A DNA stretch of 16,111 bases. Source: an uncultured Synergistales bacterium (GTDB taxonomy: Bacteria > Synergistota > Synergistia > Synergistales > Aminobacteriaceae). The first letter of the stretch is position 1; each line of letters opens with the position of its first letter. Below are positions 7,241-14,010 of the stretch, piece by piece. The DNA lies in the NCBI GenBank assembly GCA_905233295.1, contig CAJODX010000042.1, positions 1-16,111 on the forward strand, written 5' to 3'. Made by a program: the position numbers and the translations under genes. The notes under the pieces are model-generated. The model had not been told where the DNA came from. It did no database searches and saw only the letters and a program-made list of their open reading frames with translations.

Positions 7241-7840
7241 ATGAACAAAATCATCACAATAGGACGCGAATTTGGTTCAGGAGGCAGAGAGTTCGGGAGA
7301 AAACTCGCGGCTCTTCTGAATTTTCCGTATTATGACCGCGAAATCATAACGGAAATTTCAAAACGAACATCGCTTTCTGAAAAATACGTTCAGAATATCG
7401 CGGAAAACAAGCCCATCATTCCGTTTCCGATTCACACTGGCAGAACATTTTTTGCGGTGATGCCGGACTACGGACAGTCTGTGCAGGCTGAACAGCATAA
7501 TATAATCCGTGAAGCCGCTTCAAAATCCGATTGCGTTATCGTAGGGCGTGGCGCGGACTATATTTTGCGTGAACTCCACCCGTTCAGAATTTTTGTATAT
7601 TCGGACACTGAAAGCAAAATTAAAAGATGCCGTGAAAATCAAAGCAACGATTATGAACATTCAGAGATGTCCGAAAAGGAACTCGCAAAACGAATCGAGC
7701 AGATTAACAGGGCGCGTTCGGAATATTACGGGTTTTACACTGGACAAAAATGGGGCGATAAAGCAAATTACGATCTTTGCGTCAATACGAGTTTCATAAC
7801 ACCTGATAAACTTGCCGAGGCGGTTAGACTTTTAATGTAA
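7241..7840 (+). CDS. cytidylate kinase-like family protein
   Basis: A 199-residue cytoplasmic protein of the P-loop cytidylate kinase-like family (the group that begins ITIGREFGSGGREFGRKLA). The glycine-rich loop at residues 5-15 has GSGG in place of a standard GKST loop, as is usual in this family. It is followed by FPYYDREII, a central VIVGRGADYIL, and an Arg-rich lid segment (RCREN... RIEQINRARSEYYGFYTG). True CMP kinase is a separate protein; the substrate of this family is not settled and I do not assign one. Length is normal. The ribosome site AGGAAG overlaps the stop of the preceding gene, so the two are probably co-translated. Confidence 0.85.
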   Translation: MNKIITIGREFGSGGREFGRKLAALLNFPYYDREIITEISKRTSLSEKYVQNIAENKPIIPFPIHTGRTFFAVMPDYGQSVQAEQHNIIREAASKSDCVIVGRGADYILRELHPFRIFVYSDTESKIKRCRENQSNDYEHSEMSEKELAKRIEQINRARSEYYGFYTGQKWGDKANYDLCVNTSFITPDKLAEAVRLLM

Positions 7841-7851
7841 CCTAAGGTTAC
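7837..7851. repeat. 15-bp perfect palindrome at gene/remnant junction
   Basis: GTAACCTAAGGTTAC is a 7-bp perfect inverted repeat around one central base. It contains the stop codon of the kinase-like gene and abuts the point where dehydrogenase similarity begins. It could be a deletion scar or a protein-binding site; it is too short and lacks the T run of a terminator. Confidence 0.5.
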
Positions 7852-8258
7852 CAAAAGCACTTGCCGAATATGTCGAGCTTTATAAGCTTTTTGCGGAGTC
7901 AGATGTCATATTCCTTCATTGTCCGTTGTTCCCCGCAACTGAGGGAATCATTAATAAAAATAATATTGCGAAAATGAAAGACGGTGTTATTATTATTAAT
8001 AACAGTCGCGGACAGCTTGTCGTTGAACAGGATCTCGCCGATGCTTTGAACTCGGGAAAGGTTTACGCGGCAGGGCTTGATGTCGTTTCAACAGAGCCGA
8101 TAAAAGCCGACAACCCGCTGTTAAAGGCAAAGAATTGTCTGATTACGCCTCATATTTCATGGGCGGCACAGGCAGCACGCCAGCGCATTATGGACATCAC
8201 GGTCGATAATGTAAAATCATTCTTAAACGGCAACCCGGTCAACGTCGTAAACAAATGA
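7842..8258 (+). pseudogene. 5'-truncated D-2-hydroxyacid dehydrogenase
   Basis: The open frame from 7842 encodes the C-terminal 138 residues of an NAD-dependent D-isomer 2-hydroxyacid (glycerate-type) dehydrogenase. It reads EYVELYKLFAESDVIFLHCP, then INNSRG with the substrate-binding Arg, LDVVSTEP with the catalytic-dyad Glu, and TPHISWAA with the catalytic His. The first half of the usual 310-330 residue enzyme is absent, including the substrate domain and the GxGxxG dinucleotide loop. There is no ribosome site or credible start; an internal TTG at 7926 would give only 110 residues. It therefore looks like a remnant left by a deletion that ended at the palindrome 7837-7851. The surviving frame is undamaged, so the event is probably recent, or the fragment has been kept. 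pgi begins 16 nt after its stop and may once have been its operon partner. Confidence 0.8.
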
Positions 8259-8274
8259 TAAAGGAGTCATAAAA

Positions 8275-9588
8275 TTGAAAAACGTAACTTTTGATTATTC
8301 CCACGCATCATCATTCGTGGCGGCTCATGAAGTCGAGAGCATGAAGTTTACGGCTTCTAACGCCGCAGAAAAATTAAAATCCCGCAAGGGTGAAGGCAAT
8401 GACTTTTTAGGCTGGATAGATTTGCCCGTCAATTATGACAGGGATGAATTTGCAAGAATCAAAGCCGCCGCGAAAAAAATTCAGGGCGATTCAGATGTGT
8501 TGCTCGTTATCGGAATCGGCGGTTCGTACCTCGGAGCAAGGGCAGCTATTGAATTTCTGCGTCACGGTTTTTACAACGAAATGAGCAAGGAAGCACGCAA
8601 GACCCCGTTAATTTACTACGTTGGAAACAGCATGAGCGGCACTTATCTCAGCGATGTTATTGACTTGCTTGGCGATAAGGATTTTTCAATCAACGTTATT
8701 TCAAAGTCAGGCACGACAACAGAATCGGCAATCGCGTTCAGAGTATTTCAAGAACTGCTCGTTAAAAAATACGGAAAAGCCGAAGCAGCAAAGCGCGTTT
8801 ATTCAACAACGGACAAGGCACGCGGCGCGTTAAAGACTCTCTCCGATGCTGAAGGTTACGAATGTTTCGTTATACCTGATGACGTGGGCGGAAGATTTTC
8901 GGTTCTGACACCTGTCGGACTTCTTCCCATTGCCGTCAGCGGTGCGGACATTGACAAATTAATGGAGGGTGCTGCCTCGTTCCGCGAAATAGCTTTGAAT
9001 AATCCCTACGAGACTAACCCGTCAATGCTTTATGCGGCATTAAGAAATATTCTGTGCCGCAAGGGCAAGAGCGTTGAAATTCTCGTCAACTATGAACCGT
9101 CAATGCATTACATTTCAGAATGGTGGAAACAGCTTTACGGCGAGAGTGAGGGCAAGGATCAGAAAGGAATAATGCCAGCGTCAGTCGATTTGACAACGGA
9201 TCTTCATTCAATGGGTCAGTTCATTCAGGACGGAAGCAGGATAAAATATGAAACCGTCTTGCGTCTCGAAGAACCGCGTGGCAATTTCACGTTAAAGTCT
9301 CAGGACAATGATCTTGACGGTCTTAACTATCTCGCCGGAAAGACCATGAATTACGTTAATCAATGCGCCATGCAGGGTACAATGGCTGCACACGTTGAGG
9401 GCGGAGTTCCTAACTTTATCGTCAACATTCCTGAACAGAACGAATTTTATCTCGGACAGCTGTTCTACTTCTTTGAGTTTGCTGTCGGCGTAAGCGGATA
9501 CATCAACGGCATCAACCCGTTCGACCAGCCTGGTGTTGAATTTTACAAGAGCAACATGTTCAAACTTTTGGGCAAGCCGGGCAAATAA
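8275..9588 (+). CDS. pgi: glucose-6-phosphate isomerase
   Basis: A 437-residue cytoplasmic enzyme that interconverts glucose 6-phosphate and fructose 6-phosphate in glycolysis and gluconeogenesis. It has the SIS-fold phosphosugar site GIGGSYLGARAA (from residue 80), SKSGTTTES (from residue 143), VGGRFSVLTPVGLLP, the SMGQFIQDGSR segment and the C-terminal GINPFDQPGVE. Its length fits the short bacterial form (about 430-450 residues). The start is TTG at 8275 with AAGGAG at 8261-8266, spaced 8 nt, and the product then begins MKNVTFDY. It follows the dehydrogenase remnant closely and ends in a strong hairpin terminator. Confidence 0.95.
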   Translation: MKNVTFDYSHASSFVAAHEVESMKFTASNAAEKLKSRKGEGNDFLGWIDLPVNYDRDEFARIKAAAKKIQGDSDVLLVIGIGGSYLGARAAIEFLRHGFYNEMSKEARKTPLIYYVGNSMSGTYLSDVIDLLGDKDFSINVISKSGTTTESAIAFRVFQELLVKKYGKAEAAKRVYSTTDKARGALKTLSDAEGYECFVIPDDVGGRFSVLTPVGLLPIAVSGADIDKLMEGAASFREIALNNPYETNPSMLYAALRNILCRKGKSVEILVNYEPSMHYISEWWKQLYGESEGKDQKGIMPASVDLTTDLHSMGQFIQDGSRIKYETVLRLEEPRGNFTLKSQDNDLDGLNYLAGKTMNYVNQCAMQGTMAAHVEGGVPNFIVNIPEQNEFYLGQLFYFFEFAVGVSGYINGINPFDQPGVEFYKSNMFKLLGKPGK

Positions 9589-9602
9589 AAAATAATCCGT
9601 AG

Positions 9603-9646
9603 AAAAAAATCTCAGCAGTTTCGGAATTTTCCGGGACTGCTTTTTT
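9603..9646. terminator. bidirectional intrinsic terminator after pgi
   Basis: The arms 9614-9626 and 9629-9641 pair over about 11-13 bp (including two G-U pairs on the plus strand) around a small AT loop. On the plus strand six T follow (9641-9646), ending pgi. On the minus strand GAGATTTTTTT follows (9613-9603), which would end the candidate small RNA copy B. Confidence 0.85.
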
Positions 9647-9678
9647 ATGATGGACAGCTATACACGAAAAGGCGATGT

Positions 9679-9731
9679 CTTTTCAAGCGTGGCTCTTTAC
9701 CATTTCCCCGAATCCTGTCATTTTTCTCTCC
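9679..9731 (-). repeat. dispersed repeat, copy B of two
   Basis: The partner of 126-177, in the same orientation. Identity is concentrated at the minus-strand 5' end (GGAGAGAAAAATGACA identical, then RGATTCGG) and at the stem-forming GAAAAG. The middle differs by one indel and several transitions. No third copy was found by eye in the window. Confidence 0.75.
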
Positions 9732-9740
9732 TTGTGTGTT

Positions 9741-9746
9741 ATTATA
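9741..9746 (-). promoter_or_regulatory. putative -10 for small RNA copy B
   Basis: A minus-strand TATAAT in the position that corresponds to the box of copy A. TG lies directly before it, without the extra base of an ideal extended -10. No clear -35 is present. Confidence 0.4.
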
Positions 9747-9765
9747 CATAAAACGCAATTCATCT

Positions 9766-9801
9766 CGCTTAAAGAAGCGGGAGTCTTCTTGCGAATCAAG
9801 A
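9766..9801 (+). promoter_or_regulatory. overlapping hairpins in leader of nucleotidyltransferase gene
   Basis: Three stems share bases: CGCTT/AAGCG (9766-9779), AAGAAG/CTTCTT (9772-9790) and TCTTG/CAAGA (9787-9801). The first and second exclude each other, as do the second and third. An A6T7 block follows and then the ribosome site. The arrangement resembles an attenuator or translation switch, but the stems are short and may be chance. Confidence 0.3.
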
Positions 9802-9833
9802 TAAAAAATTTTTTTACTCCGGGAGATGAAATC

Positions 9834-11099
9834 ATGCACAATTATCTTGACATTCTCGAAAAATTCGAGGAAACAGGCACAAAAACATGGCTTGTAGGGG
9901 ATACTGTACGAATGCTTCAGATGGGGCTTCAGCCTGATCTGATTACTCTTGCAATAGACTCCGATGATATGTACAGAACAGCACTCGTGCTTGGCACCGG
10001 AACTGTAGATGCACGCGGTCCCTATCCTGCACTGCGCGGCGAAATTTCGGGAGTTCCCTTCAGAGCATTCGGACTTCGCGGAGCAACGATAGAAGATGAT
10101 CTTGCATGTCGCGATTTAAGCATCGAAGCCATTGCAATACGTTCAGATGGCGGAATAATTGACCCGTTCGGAGGACGTTTTGACATTCGCAACAAAGTTA
10201 TAAGACTTACGGGCGATAATGTTGAACTTATCTTTGATGATCCGTTAAGAATCCTGAGAATGCTGCGTTTTTCAGCAGAACTCGAAATGGATATTTTCTG
10301 GAAAACTGAAAGCGATGTCCGTGATTTTCTCAAAGACCACGCAAGCAGAATGGCGGAAATTCCTGCTGAACGATGGGGACGCGAGATTTTGAAAGGTATC
10401 GCGCGAAGACCTTACAAATTTATCAGGCTTTGCGATTCGTATCATTTGCTCCCGTTTTTCCTTAAGGAACTCGAAGATATGAAAGCTGAGAAAAAACTTT
10501 ACGAACACGTTCTGAAAGTCCTCAACGTCATTGAAAGGAAACTCGATACCAACATTATAATGCAGAGCAACGCTTTTGTTCTTGCAGGGCTTCTCGGCAA
10601 CATCGGCACAAAAACTCTTGACGGACGCGACAGAAATAAATTTACAGACAGGCTCGTAAACGAATATCTCACGCGCTGGAATGTAATTTCCGAAACAATC
10701 GAAGAAGTCATCGCAATCATCAACACGTATAAAGATCTTTACAAACCCGTGAGCGAAAAAGAATTTTGTGAAGATGTCCTTCAGTATTCTGAGGAGGCTG
10801 TTGAAGTCGCGCTGGAGTTTGCAAAATGTGTTGTCGAGTCCGAAAATGCGGAAGAAAAATACAGCGAAATCCTTGAAGACAACACCTGGAATTTGAAACA
10901 GGTTCTGCGGAGATTCAATCACGTCAGACTTCAGACTGAAGGTGCAACTCGTTATATGACAGGACGTGAGGTTATGAGTCTTTTAAATCTGAAACCCGGT
11001 CGCCGTGTCGGAGAACTTCTTGAAGGTCTTGACATGGCTGTAGGAACAGGCAAAGTCAACAGCCGTGAAGGTGCTGAAGAGTGGCTGAAAGCACAATAG
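9834..11099 (+). CDS. tRNA nucleotidyltransferase-family protein, catalytic motif lost
   Basis: A 421-residue member of the class II CCA-adding/poly(A) polymerase family, whose normal role is adding or repairing the 3' CCA of tRNA. The architecture is recognisable: CRDLSIEAIAIRSDGGIIDPFGG (residues about 95-117), DDPLRILRMLRFSAELE, IPAERWGREILKGI, and the C-terminal TGREVMSLLNLKPGRRVGELL. The active-site start, normally GGxVRD..LG..P.DxD, here reads GDTVRMLQMGLQPDLIT (22-38). The second Gly is Asp23, the RD Asp is Met27, and both metal-binding Asp of DxD are Leu36 and Thr38. The head domain therefore looks catalytically dead, while the rest is intact and in frame. GGGAGATG before 9834 sets the start; an upstream in-frame ATG at 9675 would add junk that overlaps the small-RNA element. 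It overlaps mnmE by 19 nt. It may be an RNA-binding paralogue or a very divergent enzyme. Confidence 0.8.
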   Translation: MHNYLDILEKFEETGTKTWLVGDTVRMLQMGLQPDLITLAIDSDDMYRTALVLGTGTVDARGPYPALRGEISGVPFRAFGLRGATIEDDLACRDLSIEAIAIRSDGGIIDPFGGRFDIRNKVIRLTGDNVELIFDDPLRILRMLRFSAELEMDIFWKTESDVRDFLKDHASRMAEIPAERWGREILKGIARRPYKFIRLCDSYHLLPFFLKELEDMKAEKKLYEHVLKVLNVIERKLDTNIIMQSNAFVLAGLLGNIGTKTLDGRDRNKFTDRLVNEYLTRWNVISETIEEVIAIINTYKDLYKPVSEKEFCEDVLQYSEEAVEVALEFAKCVVESENAEEKYSEILEDNTWNLKQVLRRFNHVRLQTEGATRYMTGREVMSLLNLKPGRRVGELLEGLDMAVGTGKVNSREGAEEWLKAQ

Positions 11100-12421
11100 C
11101 GGCAATTTCAACGGCACTCGGCGAGGGCGGCATTGCAATCGTACGTGTCTCCGGCGCTGATGCCGTTAAAATTTCAACAAAAATTCTTTCACGAAAAAAA
11201 TTCGACATTCCCGGCAAACTTTATCTTACAAATTTAACGGACGCGGACGGAAATATTTTGGATCGCGTTCTTGCAGTTCATTTTGCAAAACCCAAAAGCT
11301 ACACCGGCGAAGATGTTTTTGAAATTCATACTCACGGAGGAATTTTTATAGCAAAACTCTGTCTTGAATTTTTGCTCAAAAACGGAGCTGAACCTGCACA
11401 GCCGGGAGAATTTACTCGCCGTGCTTTCATAAACGGAAGGATTGATTTATCACAGGCTGAAGGAGTTTTAGGTATCATAAAGGCTCAAAGTCTTGAAGCT
11501 CTCAAGGCATCAGCAAGAACTCTCACGGGAGGGCTTTCAGAGGAAATTCAAAAAATCCGTTCAGAAATTTTAGACGTTCAGGCAAATTTTGAGATTAATC
11601 TTGACTTTCCAGAGGGAGAAATTTTTAACGAAAATTTTGACGCAGGCTCTGAAATTTCAAAAATTGTTGACGAAACAGAAAATCTTTTAGCGAAATGTGA
11701 AGCCGGAATGATTTTCAACAACGGCATCAAAGTAACGATCGCCGGCAAGCCCAATGTCGGAAAATCTTCGCTGCTCAACGCAATTTTAGATAAAAAACGC
11801 GCAATCGTTACGGAAATTCCCGGCACTACACGCGACATCATCAGCGAAAAAATTTTGATAAATTCTCTTCCCGTTATCTTATCTGACACGGCTGGACTCC
11901 GCGAAACTGAAAATGTCATCGAAGCCGAGGGAGTTAAACTCGCAATGAACTCCGCGAACGACAGCGATTTATGTTTGTTTGTCGTTGACGGCTCAAAGAA
12001 AATTTCAGATGAAGAATTAAATTTCATAAATTTTTTTTCAGAACGTTCAATCGTTGTTATCAACAAATCCGACCTTGAACAGGCTGAAAATTTTGGTTTA
12101 GCTTCAACAATTCAAAAAATTCACGTTTCGGCAAAAAATAAAACGGGCATTGATGAACTGAAAAACGCAATTTACAGCAAGGCGGTTAAAATTCCTGCGT
12201 CAGGCGGCGAACTCAACGCTTCATCGGCACAGCTTTATGACATTCGCGGAAGTCTTGAAACTTTGCGTGAGGCTTTGAAACTTTCGCTCAACGGCTCTGA
12301 ATCCGACATCATAACGGGACTTCTGAATGACGCGAGAGTATCTTTAATGCGCGTACTCGGACTTGAAGCCGGCGATGAACTTTTAGATTATATGTTTAGC
12401 CGTTTCTGCGTAGGAAAATGA
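11081..12421 (+). CDS. mnmE: tRNA uridine-5-carboxymethylaminomethyl GTPase MnmE
   Basis: A 446-residue cytoplasmic GTPase that, with MnmG, modifies the wobble uridine of certain tRNAs (cmnm5U). The N-terminal tetrahydrofolate-binding domain begins STIAAISTALGEGGIAIVRVSG and includes GEFTRRAFINGRIDLSQAE. A helical domain is interrupted by the G domain, with P-loop GKPNVGKSS from residue 222, GTTRD, DTAGLRE and NKSD. The C-terminus is FCVGK, the conserved Cys-containing end of the family. The length is normal. The start is GTG at 11081, inside the end of the nucleotidyltransferase-family gene, which implies translational coupling. Both genes concern tRNA, which suits a shared operon. Confidence 0.96.
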   Translation: MAESTIAAISTALGEGGIAIVRVSGADAVKISTKILSRKKFDIPGKLYLTNLTDADGNILDRVLAVHFAKPKSYTGEDVFEIHTHGGIFIAKLCLEFLLKNGAEPAQPGEFTRRAFINGRIDLSQAEGVLGIIKAQSLEALKASARTLTGGLSEEIQKIRSEILDVQANFEINLDFPEGEIFNENFDAGSEISKIVDETENLLAKCEAGMIFNNGIKVTIAGKPNVGKSSLLNAILDKKRAIVTEIPGTTRDIISEKILINSLPVILSDTAGLRETENVIEAEGVKLAMNSANDSDLCLFVVDGSKKISDEELNFINFFSERSIVVINKSDLEQAENFGLASTIQKIHVSAKNKTGIDELKNAIYSKAVKIPASGGELNASSAQLYDIRGSLETLREALKLSLNGSESDIITGLLNDARVSLMRVLGLEAGDELLDYMFSRFCVGK

Positions 12422-12429
12422 AACTCTTG

Positions 12430-12438
12430 TGCTAAAAT
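12430..12438 (+). promoter_or_regulatory. putative extended -10 for the LprI-like gene
   Basis: TGCTAAAAT gives TGn plus a near-consensus -10 just after the mnmE stop, about 34 bp before the start at 12472. CCTC (12441-12444) could pair weakly with the GGAGG ribosome site, but the stem is too short to claim control. Confidence 0.35.
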
Positions 12439-12471
12439 TTCCTCAAAAAATTCAGGAGGCTTTCACATAAA

Positions 12472-13221
12472 ATGAAAAAAATTTTTTCGGCACTGGCTCT
12501 TTTGATTTTAATTTCAGCACCTGCCTTTGCGTTAAGCGACGCTGAATATCTTAAAATGAAAAAAAACAATCAGAGTTTTGCTCGAGCCGACAGAAAACTG
12601 ACAAACGTCTGGAATAAATTAAAAAAATCTCTTCCGGAATATGCATTTGAAGAACTTCAGAAAAATCAGCGCGAATGGCTCAAAAGCGGGCGCGATTATG
12701 CCGCGAATGCTTACATTAAAGAAGGCTACTCGCGCACAGAAGCCTACACGTTCGCTACGAATGACAGAGCAAACAAACTCCCAGACATTGCCGCACAAAT
12801 TGAAAACGAAAACGACGTTCAGACAGAGCCGGGGTTTCCTCTTGATGAAGATGACAGACGTGGCGAAATTGAAGAAAACAGATTTCAAAATTCAGAATCA
12901 GACGGAATCGTTTATGAGGGCAACTACACAAGGCGCACGGCAGGCAGCAGAGGCGGCTTTATGACTGTTTTAATAGTTGATAAAAATTCAAACGAAGCCG
13001 AAGTTACAATAAGCATCAAAAATCCTGAGGCAACATGGACTGCAAGAGGCTGGATAAATGAAGACAACTCGCTTGAACTTTTCGATTCAAATTACAGCTC
13101 CTGCCAAGCAAATTTAACGTTCAGCAAAAACCGCGTTAGAATCGAAACTTCACCCGAAGATGACTGGGACGAAATTTTAGGTGAAGGCTCACGTCTTGAC
13201 GGAGTTTATGACAAAAATTAA
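12472..13221 (+). CDS. secreted LprI-like (DUF1311) protein
   Basis: A 249-residue exported protein. A signal peptide (MKKIFSALALLILISAPAFA) is followed at about residues 22-105 by a helical domain of the DUF1311/lysozyme-inhibitor LprI type: ADRKLTNVWNKLKKSL, then LQKNQREWLKSGRDYAANA, the family's Q..W...R pattern. The paired cysteines common in this family are missing. An acidic, low-complexity linker (about 110-143) leads to a C-terminal beta-rich region (YEGNYTRRTAG... VLIVDKNSNEAEVTISIKN... LDGVYDKN) that I do not recognise but that looks like a small ligand-binding or barrel domain. Some LprI proteins inhibit host lysozyme; that role here is only an inference. A GGAGG site lies 12 nt before the start, longer than usual. 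It has no lipobox, so it is probably periplasmic. Confidence 0.75.
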   Translation: MKKIFSALALLILISAPAFALSDAEYLKMKKNNQSFARADRKLTNVWNKLKKSLPEYAFEELQKNQREWLKSGRDYAANAYIKEGYSRTEAYTFATNDRANKLPDIAAQIENENDVQTEPGFPLDEDDRRGEIEENRFQNSESDGIVYEGNYTRRTAGSRGGFMTVLIVDKNSNEAEVTISIKNPEATWTARGWINEDNSLELFDSNYSSCQANLTFSKNRVRIETSPEDDWDEILGEGSRLDGVYDKN

Positions 13222-13224
13222 GAT

Positions 13225-13233
13225 TGTTATAAT
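13225..13233 (+). promoter_or_regulatory. putative extended -10 for nnrE
   Basis: TGTTATAAT is a perfect extended -10 (TGn plus TATAAT), just after the stop of the LprI-like gene and 34 bp before the nnrE start. The -35 region overlaps the upstream coding end and is weak. Confidence 0.5.
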
Positions 13234-13266
13234 ATATTTAGGATTTTAAGATAGGAGAGAGGAATT

Positions 13267-13983
13267 TTGCCGCCTGAACTCGATAATGAACTCGAATACA
13301 ATTATGATCCCGAAGAATTTCACAGGCAGGTCGTTTATGTTGACGTATATTCGCCCGAATCTTTTTCGCGCGAACAGTCTCGGAATGCCGACAAACGCGC
13401 TATGGAATTTTTCGGAATACCAAGCATATTGTTAATGGAAAATGCTGCAATGGCTGTCGTTCAGCAGATAAAAGAATATTCTGTTTTCGCCATCATCTGC
13501 GGAACAGGAAGCAACGGCGGAGACGGTCTTGCAATCGCAAGGCATCTGTGTATCATCGGCAAAGATGTCCGCGTCTATATCATCGGAGATCCGCGCAAGG
13601 GTAGCGATGACTTCAAAACAAATCTGAAAATCATGAGCAAGCTTGCTCCTGAAGTCTTGAACACTGTCAACGATGAAAATTACGAAGAATTTGAAGCGGC
13701 AGTCAAAGGCTGCGAAGCCTGCATTGATGCCATGTTCGGAACGGGACTTAACCGTGAAATCGAAGGCATGCAGAAAAGAGTTATTGAGACAATGAATCAA
13801 TATTCAACTCATGTTGTTGCTGTTGATATTCCTTCAGGACTTGACTGCGACTCAGGACAGCCTTTAGGTGTGTGTGTTCATGCGGCAAGAACGATAACAT
13901 TCCACAGAATGAAAAAAGGTCTTGACATTTCACCGCAGTACGGCGGCGATGTTGCCGTTACCTACGTTGGCATTCCAAATTAA
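13267..13983 (+). CDS. nnrE: NAD(P)H-hydrate epimerase
   Basis: A 238-residue YjeF N-terminal-domain enzyme that epimerises damaged R-NAD(P)HX to the S form so that it can be repaired by the ADP- or ATP-dependent dehydratase. Visible family marks are SREQSRNADKRAME, the MENAA segment, the nucleotide loop GTGSNGGDGLAIARHL, DAMFGTGLNREI and VDIPSGLDCDSG with the K+/substrate-binding Asp. The dehydratase domain (NnrD), often fused at the C-terminus, is absent, so this is a stand-alone epimerase and a separate nnrD would be expected elsewhere. The start is TTG at 13267 behind GGAGAGAGGA; the first 30 residues are an acidic extension before the domain. A secreted-protein gene starts 27 nt after its stop. 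Confidence 0.9.
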   Translation: MPPELDNELEYNYDPEEFHRQVVYVDVYSPESFSREQSRNADKRAMEFFGIPSILLMENAAMAVVQQIKEYSVFAIICGTGSNGGDGLAIARHLCIIGKDVRVYIIGDPRKGSDDFKTNLKIMSKLAPEVLNTVNDENYEEFEAAVKGCEACIDAMFGTGLNREIEGMQKRVIETMNQYSTHVVAVDIPSGLDCDSGQPLGVCVHAARTITFHRMKKGLDISPQYGGDVAVTYVGIPN

Positions 13984-14010
13984 AATCAAAGAAATAAAAT
14001 TTTTTTTATC

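Larger units (their letters stand above)
9603..9734 (-). ncRNA. candidate small structured RNA, copy B
   Basis: Minus-strand TATAAT (9746-9741) is followed after 9 nt by the conserved GGAGAGAAAAATGACA block, then by a stem, then by the shared intrinsic terminator. In plus-strand coordinates the stem pairs CAC 9663-9665 and GAAAAG 9666-9671 with CTTTTC 9679-9684 and GTG 9689-9691, leaving a 4-nt bulge at 9685-9688 and a 7-nt loop. In copy A the outer triplet pair is CTC/GAG, a compensatory change at the middle position. The transcript would be about 130 nt. No minus-strand gene lies downstream before the terminator, so it is not a leader of a protein gene. Function unknown. Confidence 0.5.

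Noticed and set aside
9696..9723. Leader peptide or YicC-like start (MTGFG) on the minus strand of repeat copy B
   Set aside because: The shared ATG has a good ribosome site, but the frame is only 12 codons, and in copy A an indel changes it to a different 7-codon frame, so the peptide is not conserved.
9675..9833. Longer start for the nucleotidyltransferase-family gene at 9675
   Set aside because: The extra 53 residues overlap the repeat and hairpins and have no ribosome site, whereas GGGAGATG precedes the ATG at 9834 and family similarity begins there.
10272..10922. 216-codon minus-strand open frame
   Set aside because: It lies entirely within the clearly homologous nucleotidyltransferase-family gene on the other strand, and its Phe-rich sequence is typical of antisense reading.
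12441..12458. Thermosensor-like pairing of CCTC with the GGAGG ribosome site
   Set aside because: A 4-bp stem over a 10-nt AT loop is too weak to claim.
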